From Sphingobium xenophagum NBRC 107872 (lineage in GTDB: Bacteria > Pseudomonadota > Alphaproteobacteria > Sphingomonadales > Sphingomonadaceae), in assembly GCF_000367345.1 (NCBI RefSeq), contig NZ_BARE01000020.1, forward strand, positions 1 through 50,214: a DNA stretch of 50,214 bases, given 5' to 3'. This document shows, in pieces, positions 34,501-42,913 of the stretch. Both the position numbers and the translations under genes were made by a program. Below the pieces are notes generated by a model. That model worked only from the letters and a program-made list of their open reading frames with translations, was not told the origin of the DNA and made no database searches. Each line of letters opens with the position of its first letter. The first letter of the stretch is position 1.

Positions 34501-35172
34501 ATGACAGCTGTGGCCAAATCTCCTCCTCCCACGCGAAGGGAAGCGCGCAGGCTGGACCGGCGGGACTGTATCCTGACGGTTGCGGAGCGCTATTTCCTGG
34601 AACATGGCTATGCCGGAACGACGATGTCGGGCATCGCGGCGGATCTGGGCGGGTCGAAGGGGACGCTCTGGAATCATTTTCCGTCGAAGGAAGAGTTATT
34701 TTCCGCCGTCGTCGATCGGGTCGTGACGGCCTATCGAATGCAACTCTCGCAAATCCTTGATCCCTGCGGCCTGCTGGAACCGACGCTGCTGCGCGCCTGC
34801 CGCAGTCTGCTCGACAAGGTCTGCTCCCCCCAAGCCATCGCCCTGCACCGCCTCATTTATTCGGAAGGTGGGCGATTTCCCGAACTCAGCCGGATTTTCT
34901 TCGAGCTTGCCCCCCGCCATACCCGCGCGCTCCTCGCCGACTTTCTGGAAGGCGCGATGAATCGCGGCCAGATAAGACGGGCCGATCCAACCGACGCCGC
35001 ACGCATGCTGATGGCCATGACCATGGGGGGCAGTCATCAGCAATTGCTGATGGGGCAGATGCGCGAGCCACGACCGGAAGCCTTGCAGGCGGATGTCGCC
35101 CTGGCGGTCAACCTGTTCATGCGCGCCTATGCCCCTGAAAGCACGGTCGCCACCACCGGGCAGAGCGCATAG
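34501..35172 (+). CDS. TetR/AcrR family repressor of the efflux operon
   Basis: The 223-residue protein has an N-terminal TetR helix-turn-helix (residues about 15-62) with AERYFLEHGYAGTTMSGIAADLGGSKGTLWNHFPSKEELF, and a C-terminal ligand/dimer domain of the AefR-like type. It is divergent from the emr operon, and the near-identical inverted elements at both starts are its likely operators. ATG 34501 gives the typical short N-terminus before the HTH; the open frame to 34432 would cover the operator. Its 3' end overlaps the convergent winged-helix gene by 46 nt. Confidence 0.9.
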   Translation: MTAVAKSPPPTRREARRLDRRDCILTVAERYFLEHGYAGTTMSGIAADLGGSKGTLWNHFPSKEELFSAVVDRVVTAYRMQLSQILDPCGLLEPTLLRACRSLLDKVCSPQAIALHRLIYSEGGRFPELSRIFFELAPRHTRALLADFLEGAMNRGQIRRADPTDAARMLMAMTMGGSHQQLLMGQMREPRPEALQADVALAVNLFMRAYAPESTVATTGQSA

Positions 35173-35723
35173 CCTTTCCCCTTGATCGTCCGCAGCAACG
35201 GCCAGTCAAAGTCCCGGTCGATCTTGGCGCGCAGACGCGACATATGCACTTCCACGCTGTTGGTGCCGGGGTCGAACTCCAGCCCCCATATCGCCCGCAA
35301 CAGCGCCTCCCGGCTGATCGCCTCCCCCGGCCGTCGTGCCAGATGGAGCAGCAGCGCATATTCGCGGGCCAGCAACGGGATGGCCCGGCCCGCCCGCTCC
35401 ACCTGCCGGTCGACCAGATGGATAAGCAGGTCGCCCACGCGCAGCCGGGGCTGCTCATCGCGGGCAAGCCGGATGATCCGCGCCACCGCTTCGTCTTCAT
35501 GCATCCAGGGGCCAACCACATCCTGCACGCCGCTCTCCAGCGCGCGGGCGCGCGCGGCGGGATCGTCCACGCCCTGCCACAATATCGTCGCGTCGCTGAT
35601 GCTGACGCGCGGCGGCTCGCTGCCCGGCCCCAACATCGCCAGGTCGAACCCGCGCGCGCTCAGCGCCCGTGCCAGCGGGGCGAAATCACTGCCCAATCCG
35701 TGACAATCGACCCGCCTGCCCAC
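35127..35723 (-). CDS. Winged-helix regulator with degenerate receiver domain
   Basis: The 198-residue protein ends in an OmpR/PhoB-type winged helix (residues about 95-190: ALLLHLARRPGEAISREALLRAIWG, NSVEVHMSRLRAKID, IKGKGYALCP). The N-terminal 90 residues resemble a shortened receiver: ARARALESGVQDVVGPWMHEDEAVARI parallels the end of a receiver domain, but the acidic pair, the phospho-acceptor Asp and the conserved Lys are missing. It probably does not respond to phosphorylation. The start is GTG 35723 with GGA six nt upstream; a stop lies just before in frame. It follows the peptide/HEAT/cupin-like cluster by 66 nt on the same strand and has no kinase beside it. Confidence 0.8.
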   Translation of the reverse strand: MGRRVDCHGLGSDFAPLARALSARGFDLAMLGPGSEPPRVSISDATILWQGVDDPAARARALESGVQDVVGPWMHEDEAVARIIRLARDEQPRLRVGDLLIHLVDRQVERAGRAIPLLAREYALLLHLARRPGEAISREALLRAIWGLEFDPGTNSVEVHMSRLRAKIDRDFDWPLLRTIKGKGYALCPVVATVLSGA

Positions 35724-35789
35724 CTGTCATCCACCCATTGCTGACCAGCCGCATCCGACCGCCGACGCAGTCCGAAAACAAGCCAATCC

Positions 35790-36689
35790 CTATCCATTTC
35801 GGACCATTCGGAGCGCAGCCTCGCTCGCATGCCGGATCAGCGGGCTGCTCCCCCGCGCGCCCGATTCCCAATGGTCGATCCGGGCCGCGCCGTTCATCGC
35901 GGCGCCGATCGCGTCCCAGGCGGTCCGCCGCATCGCGTCGACCGGGTGGCGGGCCGCAAAATCCTGCGCCAGGTCGATCGCATTGTCCGTGCCGCATCCG
36001 ACCGCCAGTTCCAGCAGCAATTGCGCGCTGGCCACGGTCATGCATTCGGCGATCGTGCTGCTGGCGGTATCGAACCGATATTGCCGTCGCCAGCCCTGAT
36101 CGGGCGCGCTCGCCAATATGTTGAGCGAGACAGAGAGGGAGTCCGGCGGCAATTGCGCATGAATGTCGCGATTGGCGCGATAGAGCAGCATCCGCCCCTG
36201 CGACAAATGGCTGCGCTCGACAAAGCGCAGCGCCACCGCCTCCCCCGCCGCGCCCGCGACATCGCCGTCATAGACATAATAGTCCGACCCATAGCCCGGC
36301 CCCAGATAGCCGATGGTCAGGAAATCAAAGCCATGATCGTGCGGCACATGGTACAGGAAGGGGGCCGGGCCGCTCATCCGCATCACATGGTCGCGCTGGG
36401 CGGGCCAGAAGGCGGCGCGCAGCACATATTTGCCCCTGGGCGGGCGCAGCAGCATGACCTGCGCCGAATAGGGATTGGCCTGCCGCTGCCCCGCGCACCG
36501 CGTCTTGAGTTCCGCGATCGCAAAATCGGCCAGGAAATGCCGGTTGCGCGCCAGCGCCCGCAGCATGGGCGCGGCAGCCGCCAACCCGTCCTCGTCGGCG
36601 GGATCGAAGGCCGGACTTTCGCACCAGTCGATCAGGGCATCCAGGTCGATCATCCGCTCGTCTGGCGCTGGATCGATCAGGCGGGGCAC
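35790..36689 (-). CDS. Unrecognised protein with cupin-like HxH motif
   Basis: The 299-residue protein (GTG 36689; ATG 36653 is the alternative) has a helical N-terminal third, a beta-rich middle with FLYHVPHDHGFDFLTIGYLG (His 114, 117 and 119) and a later ANRDIHAQLPPDSLSVSLNI (His 177), then a helical tail. The spacing of an HxH pair and a downstream His fits a double-stranded beta-helix metal site as in cupins and Fe(II)/2-oxoglutarate oxygenases. That is inference; there is no complete cupin motif. It overlaps the preceding gene by 13 nt and belongs to one operon with the HEAT-like gene and the acidic peptide. No transposase features are present. Confidence 0.75.
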   Translation of the reverse strand: MPRLIDPAPDERMIDLDALIDWCESPAFDPADEDGLAAAAPMLRALARNRHFLADFAIAELKTRCAGQRQANPYSAQVMLLRPPRGKYVLRAAFWPAQRDHVMRMSGPAPFLYHVPHDHGFDFLTIGYLGPGYGSDYYVYDGDVAGAAGEAVALRFVERSHLSQGRMLLYRANRDIHAQLPPDSLSVSLNILASAPDQGWRRQYRFDTASSTIAECMTVASAQLLLELAVGCGTDNAIDLAQDFAARHPVDAMRRTAWDAIGAAMNGAARIDHWESGARGSSPLIRHASEAALRMVRNG

Positions 36690-37501
36690 GCCATGTTCCC
36701 GATCTGCGTCAGCGTCCGCGCGGCCAGCGCCCGTACCGCAACGTCGCTTTCCCGCTGCGCCATGGCGCGCAAGGCAGGCAGGGCGCTCGCCGTATCCAGC
36801 GCCAGATATTCGCGCATCACCGCCCAGCGTTGCGCGGCAAGCGGCGTATCTAGCGCCTCGCCAAATTGCGCCGCCGCGTCGGCCCGCCCCTGCGCTCGCA
36901 ACAGCGACAGCAGCATCAGCGCACGGGCATGGCCCTCATCCGCCTCCGCCTGCGCCACCAGCGCCCCGGTCGCAAAATCGCATATGCGCGAACGGACCGA
37001 CCCTTGCGGCGCGACCTGCGCGCGCAACAGCATCAGCGGCGCTCCGTCCGGCAGAATGCGCAGCGTTTCGCGCCGCTCGTCCACTTCCAATATCTCGCCC
37101 ATGGCGCAATGCCGCTGCCCGGTCGGCACGGCCCGGTCCGCCTCCAGCCGAAACCCCTCGGCCCGCAGCGCGCGATTGAGCGGGCGGCACAGCATGTGAC
37201 GACCGGAAAAATGCACCCGCGATCCTGTTTGCGGCACCGGGTCGATCACCGTCGCCGACAGCCATATCCGCTCCGTCCGCGCCAGCACCAGATGCCGGGC
37301 CGCACCGTTGCGGCTCGCGCGAAAGCCCGGCAAATGCAGCGGATCGTCGGCCAGCGCCGCGCAGCCCTGCGCCAACAGATCGGTGAACCAGCCTATGTCA
37401 TGCAGGAACGGCCGGATCAGCGCCAGCGCACGGCCAGGCGGCGCATCCTGCGCCTCGGCCACTGCCCGCCCCAGCGCCGCCCCCAACGCTGCTGGCGTCA
37501 C
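36677..37501 (-). CDS. Unrecognised protein with HEAT-like C-terminus
   Basis: The 274-residue product has no signal peptide or membrane segment. Its middle contains RVHFSGRHMLCRPLNRALRAEGF and a beta-rich stretch around ERRETLRILPDGAPLMLLRAQ. The C-terminal 70 residues look like HEAT-type helical repeats (ALPALRAMAQRESDVAVRALAARTLTQIG), usual in protein-protein contacts. GTG 37501 overlaps the peptide stop as GTGA, and its end overlaps the next gene by 13 nt, so peptide, this gene and the HxH protein are translationally linked. The function is unknown; a scaffold or substrate-recognition role is a guess. Confidence 0.75.
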   Translation of the reverse strand: MTPAALGAALGRAVAEAQDAPPGRALALIRPFLHDIGWFTDLLAQGCAALADDPLHLPGFRASRNGAARHLVLARTERIWLSATVIDPVPQTGSRVHFSGRHMLCRPLNRALRAEGFRLEADRAVPTGQRHCAMGEILEVDERRETLRILPDGAPLMLLRAQVAPQGSVRSRICDFATGALVAQAEADEGHARALMLLSLLRAQGRADAAAQFGEALDTPLAAQRWAVMREYLALDTASALPALRAMAQRESDVAVRALAARTLTQIGNMACPA

Positions 37502-37638
37502 GGCTGGTCGATGATCGCAATCACAATATCCATCAGGCTGATGTCCAGCACGTCGCCATCCTGCAATCCGAACAGGCTGACCTCGCCGGGCAGGTCGGCA
37601 ATATCGTCAATCGCCAGTTGAGGCACGGTCTGTGGCAT
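37498..37638 (-). CDS. 46-residue acidic peptide, possible substrate of the downstream proteins
   Basis: ATG 37638 lies six nt after a perfect AAGGAGG (37645-37651), the best ribosome binding site in this part of the window. The peptide is MPQTVPQLAIDDIADLPG onward, ending in IVIAIIDQP. It has eight Asp and one Glu and no Lys, Arg, His, Cys, Trp or Tyr, with a hydrophobic C-terminal third carrying regularly spaced Asp (27, 29, 32, 37, 44). The stop is coupled (GTGA) to the next gene. The size, strong translation signal and position ahead of a possible oxygenase suggest a precursor peptide or small regulatory subunit, which is inference. Confidence 0.7.
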   Translation of the reverse strand: MPQTVPQLAIDDIADLPGEVSLFGLQDGDVLDISLMDIVIAIIDQP

Positions 37639-37708
37639 CGGCATCCTCCTTCTGCGGGTCGCAGGGGCGACGCTATGGCGCGCGGGAAGGGGGGACCAAT
37701 TAAATGTA

Positions 37709-37737
37709 ATTAATCGTGGCTACCGCTCATTAACCAA
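37709..37737 (-). promoter_or_regulatory. Predicted promoter of the acidic-peptide operon
   Basis: On the minus strand TTGGTT (37732-37737) and ATTAAT (37709-37714) are 17 nt apart in an unusually AT-rich stretch for this genome. Transcription would start near 37702 with a leader of about 64 nt. The same 149-nt region must also hold the promoter of the divergent receiver protein. Confidence 0.5.
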
Positions 37738-37787
37738 TTCTTTGTGCGGCCATCCTATCATGGGGATTGTAGCAAAAGGGTGGAGCC

Positions 37788-38411
37788 ATGCCGATCTTCA
37801 AACGCGTTCGCAGCCGTCGGCCCGACGATCAGGACATGAGCGAGACTGCCCGACCGCAACGCCGCCTTCGCATATTGCTGATCGACGAAAATCCTACCGC
37901 GCGCGCCGTCGTCGCCCGCCGCCTGTCGCACCTGAACTATGACGTGGCGCTGGCGGAAAATGGCTTTGTCGCGGTCAACCTGCTCGTCACGCGCCCGGCC
38001 GACATCATCCTGATCGACATGGGGCTGACCATGTTGCCCGCGATCGCGACGATGAAGAAAATCCGCGCCGCGAACCTTTCCGCCTCCGCCTGCTTCGTCA
38101 TGCTGACCGGGCGGCTCGACAGCCAGTCGACGGTGGAGGCGCTGGAGGCCGGGGCCGACGACCATGTCGTCAAACCCTTTGATTTCGACGTGCTCGACGC
38201 GCGGCTGCGTCATCTGTGCCTGCGTGCCGAAACGCTCGGCACGCTCACCCGTCACAATGCCGAACTAGACGCCCGCATCGCGCGGCGCGCCGTCGAACTG
38301 GGCGAAACGCGCGAAACCCTGCGCGAACTTCAGGCCGACCGCGCCCGCCTCGTATCATCCATCCAGGCGCTGCATGACGAAGTCGAGCGACTGAGCGCGC
38401 AACAGGGCTGA
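37788..38411 (+). CDS. Receiver-domain protein with C-terminal coiled coil
   Basis: The 207-residue protein has a complete receiver (residues about 23-142): acidic pocket LLIDEN, phospho-acceptor Asp in IILIDMG, Thr in MLTG, and Lys in VVKPF. It lacks a DNA-binding or enzymatic output domain; the last 60 residues (ELGETRETLRELQADRARLVSSIQALHDEVERL) form a coiled coil, so signalling is probably through protein contacts. AAGGG lies seven nt before ATG 37788. It is divergent from the acidic-peptide operon and ends five nt from the convergent siroheme gene. The partner kinase is unknown. Confidence 0.85.
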   Translation: MPIFKRVRSRRPDDQDMSETARPQRRLRILLIDENPTARAVVARRLSHLNYDVALAENGFVAVNLLVTRPADIILIDMGLTMLPAIATMKKIRAANLSASACFVMLTGRLDSQSTVEALEAGADDHVVKPFDFDVLDARLRHLCLRAETLGTLTRHNAELDARIARRAVELGETRETLRELQADRARLVSSIQALHDEVERLSAQQG

Positions 38412-38415
38412 CCCT

Positions 38416-39174
38416 TCAGTCCAAGGTCACCCACAGCGACAAGCCTTCACCCGGCTCGGCAGGCGGCCCGTCCGCCACGATCCGCGCCGCATCGGCCCGC
38501 GCCCGGTCGAGGATCAAGGCAGGGACTGACGGGGGATGGTAGATCCTGTCCGCTTCCCCTAGCAACCGCGCGGCGCGCAGCGTCAGTTCATCCGGATCGT
38601 CCGACGATAGACGGATGGATACCAGCCGCGCTGCCACCGCCTGCCCCTCCGCCGCCAGCCACGCGCCAAGTGCATCCGCCGCGTCGGCCCGTAGCGGATC
38701 GATCATCCCGCCCGGCGCAAGGCCCGCGTCTATGCCCCGCCGCCGCGCGCCGGCATCGGCCCAGCGCGCCTTGATCGCCCCGCGCGCGGCCAGCAAGCCA
38801 TCCGCCAATTTGCCCAACCGCGCGGGCAGCATCGCCTCCAGCCTCTGCCGCAGCGCCTTGGCCAGCCCCGCCGACGCCCCGCCCGTGCCGATCGCGATCA
38901 GCACCGGATCGCGGTCGACGATCGCGGGCAGGGTGAAATCGCACAGGTCTGGATTGTCGGTCGCATTGACCAGCACGCCGCGCGCCCGCAGCCGCTCCGC
39001 CGTCGCCGCGTCGCCATCCGACACGATGGCGATCCGCGCAGCGCTGTCCTCCTCGCCCACGATTTGTGCGCCCGCCCGCTCCAGCAGGCGGCGCTTGGCG
39101 TCGGCCGCCTCGCCCGCCCCGGTCAGGATCACCGGCCTGCCCGTCAGGCGCAAAAAGACGGGCAGGCTGTGCAT
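38416..39174 (-). CDS. Siroheme synthase N-terminal part (precorrin-2 dehydrogenase/ferrochelatase) with relic of the methylase domain
   Basis: The 252-residue protein matches the CysG N-terminal module, which oxidises precorrin-2 and inserts iron to make siroheme: LPVFLRLTGRPVILTGAGEAADAKRRLLERAGA (NAD-binding), VNATDNPDLCDFTLPAIV, and GTGGASAGLAKALRQRLE. After about residue 185 the sequence VSIRLSSDDPDELTLRAARLLGEADRIY resembles the start of the uroporphyrinogen methylase domain (DPELLTLRALRLL type) but the rest of that domain is absent. A separate methylase gene must exist elsewhere. ATG 39174 overlaps the lysA stop (ATGA). Confidence 0.88.
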   Translation of the reverse strand: MHSLPVFLRLTGRPVILTGAGEAADAKRRLLERAGAQIVGEEDSAARIAIVSDGDAATAERLRARGVLVNATDNPDLCDFTLPAIVDRDPVLIAIGTGGASAGLAKALRQRLEAMLPARLGKLADGLLAARGAIKARWADAGARRRGIDAGLAPGGMIDPLRADAADALGAWLAAEGQAVAARLVSIRLSSDDPDELTLRAARLLGEADRIYHPPSVPALILDRARADAARIVADGPPAEPGEGLSLWVTLD

Positions 39175-40439
39175 CAGTCGGCCAGCCAGTCCGGAATGCT
39201 ATCGCCAGCGATCAGCGCCTCGATCGGCGGGCGCGCACGCACCACCGCCCATTTGTCGCCCGATACCAGCACTTCGGGGGCCAGCGGGCGGCTGTTATAG
39301 GTGCCCGCCATCGTCGCGCCATAAGCGCCCGCGGTCATGAACGCGACCAGATCGCCCGCGGCCACCACGTCCATGTCGCGGCCCATGGCGAAAGTATCGC
39401 CGGTCTCGCACACCGGCCCCACCACATTGGCGGCGGCGCGCTGCCCCGCCGGGGTCACCGCGCGAATATCATGCCATGCGTCATACAGGCTGGGCCGCAA
39501 CAGGTCGTTCATCGCCGCGTCGACGATGACGAAAGGCGCCTTCGCGCCCTGTTTCACCCGCACAACCCGCGACAGCAAGGCTCCCGCATTGCCTACGATC
39601 ACCCGGCCCGGTTCGAACATCAACCGCACCGGCCAATCCTGCGTTACCCGGCACACCATGTCGCCATAGGCCGCCGGGCTGGGCGGCTCCGGCAGGGCGG
39701 GGTCATAGGGGACGCCCAGGCCGCCACCCAGATCGGCGGTGCGAATGTCATGGCCGGCATCGCGCAGCGCCGCGATCAGCGCGCCAACCTTGGTAAAGGC
39801 CGCCTCCAGCGGGGCGAGGTCGGTCAACTGGCTGCCGATATGGACGGCAACGCCCTGCACATCCAGCCCCGGCAGATCGCGCGCGGCGGCATAGCTTTCC
39901 AGCGCCCTGGCATAGGGGATGCCGAACTTGTTTTCCGACTTGCCGGTCGAAATCTTGGCATGGGTGCCCGCATCGACGTCCGGGTTGATCCGATAGGCCA
40001 CCGGCGCGCGCTTGCCCATCGACAGCGCGACTTCGGACAACATTTCCGCTTCCGGTTCGCTTTCCAGATTGAACTGGAAAATACCGTGGGTCAGCGCCAG
40101 CCGCATTTCCTCAGCCGTCTTGCCAACGCCCGAAAAGACGATGCGGTCGGCCGGAATGCCCGCCGCGATCGCCCGCAGCAATTCCCCGCCCGACACCACG
40201 TCCGCGCCCAGGCCCAGTTTCGCCAGCGTCGCCAGCACGGCCGCATTGGGGTTCGCCTTGACCGCAAAGGCGATCAGCGGATTGTCGAGGCTGCCCAGCG
40301 CGTCGCGGAACACGCCGACATGGCGCGTCAGGGTCGCGGTCGAATAGACATAGACCGGCGTGCCGACCGCATCGGCGATCGCCGCCATCGGCACCTGCTC
40401 CACCTGCATGGCGCCGTCCACATAGTCGAAATGGTCCAA
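39174..40439 (-). CDS. lysA: Diaminopimelate decarboxylase
   Basis: This PLP enzyme makes L-lysine from meso-diaminopimelate. The 421-residue product has the PLP-Lys motif IAFAVKANPN near residue 58, the Gly-rich ADLGGGLGVPY and EPGRVIVGNAG phosphate-binding regions, and the CETGDTFA active-site Cys segment. The order argH-lptM-lysA is common in alphaproteobacteria. It starts 18 nt after lptM and ends overlapping the siroheme gene. Confidence 0.97.
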   Translation of the reverse strand: MDHFDYVDGAMQVEQVPMAAIADAVGTPVYVYSTATLTRHVGVFRDALGSLDNPLIAFAVKANPNAAVLATLAKLGLGADVVSGGELLRAIAAGIPADRIVFSGVGKTAEEMRLALTHGIFQFNLESEPEAEMLSEVALSMGKRAPVAYRINPDVDAGTHAKISTGKSENKFGIPYARALESYAAARDLPGLDVQGVAVHIGSQLTDLAPLEAAFTKVGALIAALRDAGHDIRTADLGGGLGVPYDPALPEPPSPAAYGDMVCRVTQDWPVRLMFEPGRVIVGNAGALLSRVVRVKQGAKAPFVIVDAAMNDLLRPSLYDAWHDIRAVTPAGQRAAANVVGPVCETGDTFAMGRDMDVVAAGDLVAFMTAGAYGATMAGTYNSRPLAPEVLVSGDKWAVVRARPPIEALIAGDSIPDWLAD

Positions 40440-40457
40440 ATTCCGGTCCTCAGTCTC

Positions 40458-40715
40458 TTATTGGGGCTGCTTTTCGGGCGGCAGGTCAAATTCGTCCGCC
40501 TGTCGCTTTTGCGACTGGGTCAGCAATTCCACATTGCGTTGCGGCCGCGCCTGGGTCGATGGCGTCATCAACTGCGCGGCGGTCGGCGAAGTCGCCGCGC
40601 CCACCGGCACCGCTGGCAGCTCCTGGCCCGCAACGGGCTTCAACGGTTGTCGCCCGCCGCAGGAAACCAGCGCCAGCGCGGTAAAGGCCAGTCCCGCGAT
40701 CGTCCGAATCGTCAT
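40458..40715 (-). CDS. lptM: Small lipoprotein, LptM-like
   Basis: The 85-residue product has a signal peptide with lipobox ALVSC (Cys near residue 19) followed by [11 protein letters not shown], matching the short CG-x-x-x-PL-x-P signature of LptM/YifL lipoproteins. LptM helps mature the LptDE LPS translocon in enterobacteria. The position between argH and lysA is the typical one. ATG 40715 overlaps the argH stop (ATGA). The Pro/Gln-rich tail is longer than in E. coli and of unknown use. Confidence 0.88.
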   Translation of the reverse strand: MTIRTIAGLAFTALALVSCGGRQPLKPVAGQELPAVPVGAATSPTAAQLMTPSTQARPQRNVELLTQSQKRQADEFDLPPEKQPQ

Positions 40716-42082
40716 GATCCCAATTCCTCCCGCGCCTGCGCGATCCGCGCCCGCACCTGCATGGGCGCCGTGCCGCCATGGCTCATCCGGCTGGCGACCG
40801 ACGCATCGACCGTCAGCACCGCATAGACGCGATCGTCGATCCGCGCGTCGATGCCCTGCAACGTGGCGATCGGCAGCTGGTCGAGCGGCACGCCCGCCGC
40901 TTCCGCCGCCGCCACGGCACGTCCGGTGATATGGTGCGCCTCGCGGAAAGGAATACCCCCTTCGCGCACCAGCCAGTCGGCCAGATCCGTCGCGGTGGCA
41001 AAGCCGCTTTCGGCCAGGCCGCGCATCCGGTCGGTGCGGAACGTCACCGTTTCGATCATCCCGGTCATCGCCGCGATCGACAGGGCCAGCAGGTCGTGCG
41101 CCTCGAACACGGGCGGCTTGTCGTCCTGCATGTCCTTCGAATAGGCGAGCGGCAGCCCCTTCATCGTCACGCACAGCGCGTTCATGCAGCCCATGATCCG
41201 CCCGGCATGGCCGCGCACCAGTTCGGCGGCGTCGGGATTGCGCTTTTGCGGCATGATCGAACTGCCGGTCGAATAGGCGTCGGGCAGCTTGACGAAGCCG
41301 AAGGGCTGGCTGGCCCAGATGATGAACTCCTCGGCCAGCCGCGACAGGTGCAGCGATGCCTGCGTTGCCGCCATCAAATAATCGAGCGCGAAGTCGCGGT
41401 CGCTCACGCTGTCCAGGCTGTTGTCGGTCGGCTTGGCAAAGCCCAGGGCCGCCGCCGTCGCGTGCCGGTCGATCGGAAAGCCGGTACCGGCCAGCGCCGC
41501 CGCGCCCAGCGGGCATTCGTCCGCCCGCGCCCGCGCATCGGCAAAGCGGCTGCGGTCGCGGCGCACCATCTCATAATAGGCCATCAGATGATGGCCCAGC
41601 GTTACCGGCTGGGCCGACTGCAAATGGGTAAAGCCCGGCATCACCGCATCGGCATTCTCGTCTGCCCGCGCCAGCAGCGCGCGTTGCAGGCCGATCAGCC
41701 CCGCCTGCACCTCGTCGATCGCATCGCGCACCCACAGGCGGAAATCGGTCGCTACCTGATCGTTGCGGCTGCGCGCGGTGTGCAGCCGCCCGGCGGTCGG
41801 GCCGATCAGCTGCGCCAGCCGCGACTCGGTGACCATGTGGATGTCCTCAAGGTCCAGATCCACCGGCACGCCATCGGCTTCATATTCCGCCGCGATCCGG
41901 TTCAGCCCCTCGGTAATCGCCTGCGCATCCTCGCCATCGACGATGCCCTGCTTGGCCAGCATTGCGACATGCGCCTTCGATCCTGCGATGTCCTGCTTCC
42001 ACAATCGCTTGTCGAATGGGATGGAGGCATTTATCTCGCGCATGATCGAAGCGGGGCCGGCCGCGAACCGGCCACCCCACAT
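40712..42082 (-). CDS. argH: Argininosuccinate lyase
   Basis: The enzyme splits argininosuccinate to arginine and fumarate. The 456-residue protein begins with MWGGRFA and contains the family signature [12 protein letters not shown] near residue 275, plus [14 protein letters not shown] near 155. ATG 42082 is the natural start; the open frame reaching 42244 lies antisense to the thioredoxin-like gene. It heads the argH-lptM-lysA operon and diverges from the TlpA-like gene with only about 31 nt between starts. Confidence 0.97.
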   Translation of the reverse strand: MWGGRFAAGPASIMREINASIPFDKRLWKQDIAGSKAHVAMLAKQGIVDGEDAQAITEGLNRIAAEYEADGVPVDLDLEDIHMVTESRLAQLIGPTAGRLHTARSRNDQVATDFRLWVRDAIDEVQAGLIGLQRALLARADENADAVMPGFTHLQSAQPVTLGHHLMAYYEMVRRDRSRFADARARADECPLGAAALAGTGFPIDRHATAAALGFAKPTDNSLDSVSDRDFALDYLMAATQASLHLSRLAEEFIIWASQPFGFVKLPDAYSTGSSIMPQKRNPDAAELVRGHAGRIMGCMNALCVTMKGLPLAYSKDMQDDKPPVFEAHDLLALSIAAMTGMIETVTFRTDRMRGLAESGFATATDLADWLVREGGIPFREAHHITGRAVAAAEAAGVPLDQLPIATLQGIDARIDDRVYAVLTVDASVASRMSHGGTAPMQVRARIAQAREELGS

Positions 42083-42113
42083 GCTGTTGGAGCCTTCTCC
42101 CTTGGAACCCCCA

Positions 42114-42722
42114 TTGTCCCGATCTGCTTCACGCGCGCTGATGATACTGCTCCTGACTGCCGGATTGGCGGCCTGCGATAGGCAATCGCCGCCCGCTGGG
42201 CAAGCCAATGCAAGCATGAGCGGTGAGGTTCCCGCGTCAGGCAATGCCTCGCAGGGAGACGGCGAGTTCAGCTATCGGCTGGACCGCAGCAAGGCGGGCA
42301 CCCCCGCTCCCACCTTCGCCTTCCAGAATCCCGACGGGGGCGATGCTACCTTGCAGGATTTCGCCGGACGCCCGATGCTGGTCAATCTGTGGGCGACCTG
42401 GTGCACCCCCTGCGTTGCGGAAATGCCAACGCTCGACCGGATCGCGCAAAGCTATGGCCCAAAGGGGCTGGCCGTCCTCACCATTTCGCAGGACACGCAG
42501 GGGGCAAAGGCGGTCAAGCCCTTCTTCGCCAAGCATCCCCTGCCCCATCTCAAGGGCTGGGCTGATCCGGACAATCATTTCGGCTTCGACTATGCCACCG
42601 TACTGCTCCCCACGACCGTCCTTTATGACGCAAAGGGCAAGGAAATGGTCCGCGTGATCGGCGCGATGGATTGGGAAGGGGCGGAAGCCAAGGCGCTGAT
42701 AGAGGCCGCCATGGCGTCCTGA
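42114..42722 (+). CDS. TlpA-like thioredoxin-fold lipoprotein
   Basis: This periplasmic thiol-disulfide reductase (about 202 residues) has a lipoprotein signal ([10 protein letters not shown]), a low-complexity linker, and a thioredoxin domain with the active-site WATWCTPC and the cis-Pro in [12 protein letters not shown]. Proteins of this type reduce cytochrome c maturation or copper-insertion partners. The start is uncertain: TTG 42114 supplies Arg residues for the signal peptide, while ATG 42141 would leave it without positive charge. It diverges from argH. Confidence 0.88.
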   Translation: MSRSASRALMILLLTAGLAACDRQSPPAGQANASMSGEVPASGNASQGDGEFSYRLDRSKAGTPAPTFAFQNPDGGDATLQDFAGRPMLVNLWATWCTPCVAEMPTLDRIAQSYGPKGLAVLTISQDTQGAKAVKPFFAKHPLPHLKGWADPDNHFGFDYATVLLPTTVLYDAKGKEMVRVIGAMDWEGAEAKALIEAAMAS

Positions 42723-42736
42723 CCACACGGCTCTTT

Positions 42737-42771
42737 GGCGCAGCCGCAAAATCGGCTTACGCGGCTGCGCC
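42737..42771 (+). terminator. Strong 11-bp hairpin after the TlpA-like gene
   Basis: GGCGCAGCCGC (42737-42747) pairs perfectly with GCGGCTGCGCC (42761-42771) across a 13-nt loop, 14 nt after the stop. No T-run follows, so it may be a Rho-assisted terminator or mRNA 3' end stabiliser. Confidence 0.6.
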
Positions 42772-42913
42772 TGCCAAATAACGCCTCGTTTCCGACATAG
42801 AAACGAAGCAGAAACAATCCACAAATCTGTAATTTTTGTGCAGCGCAATAGAGGATCGGCGCCACCCCTTCGTCATTCCCCCTGTCATCGATAAAGCTGA
42901 ACAGGGGACATGA

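Noticed and set aside
35790..36689. Reading the HxH protein as a transposase
   Set aside because: There is no DDE, HUH or recombinase motif, no terminal inverted repeats, and the gene is embedded in a tightly coupled operon.
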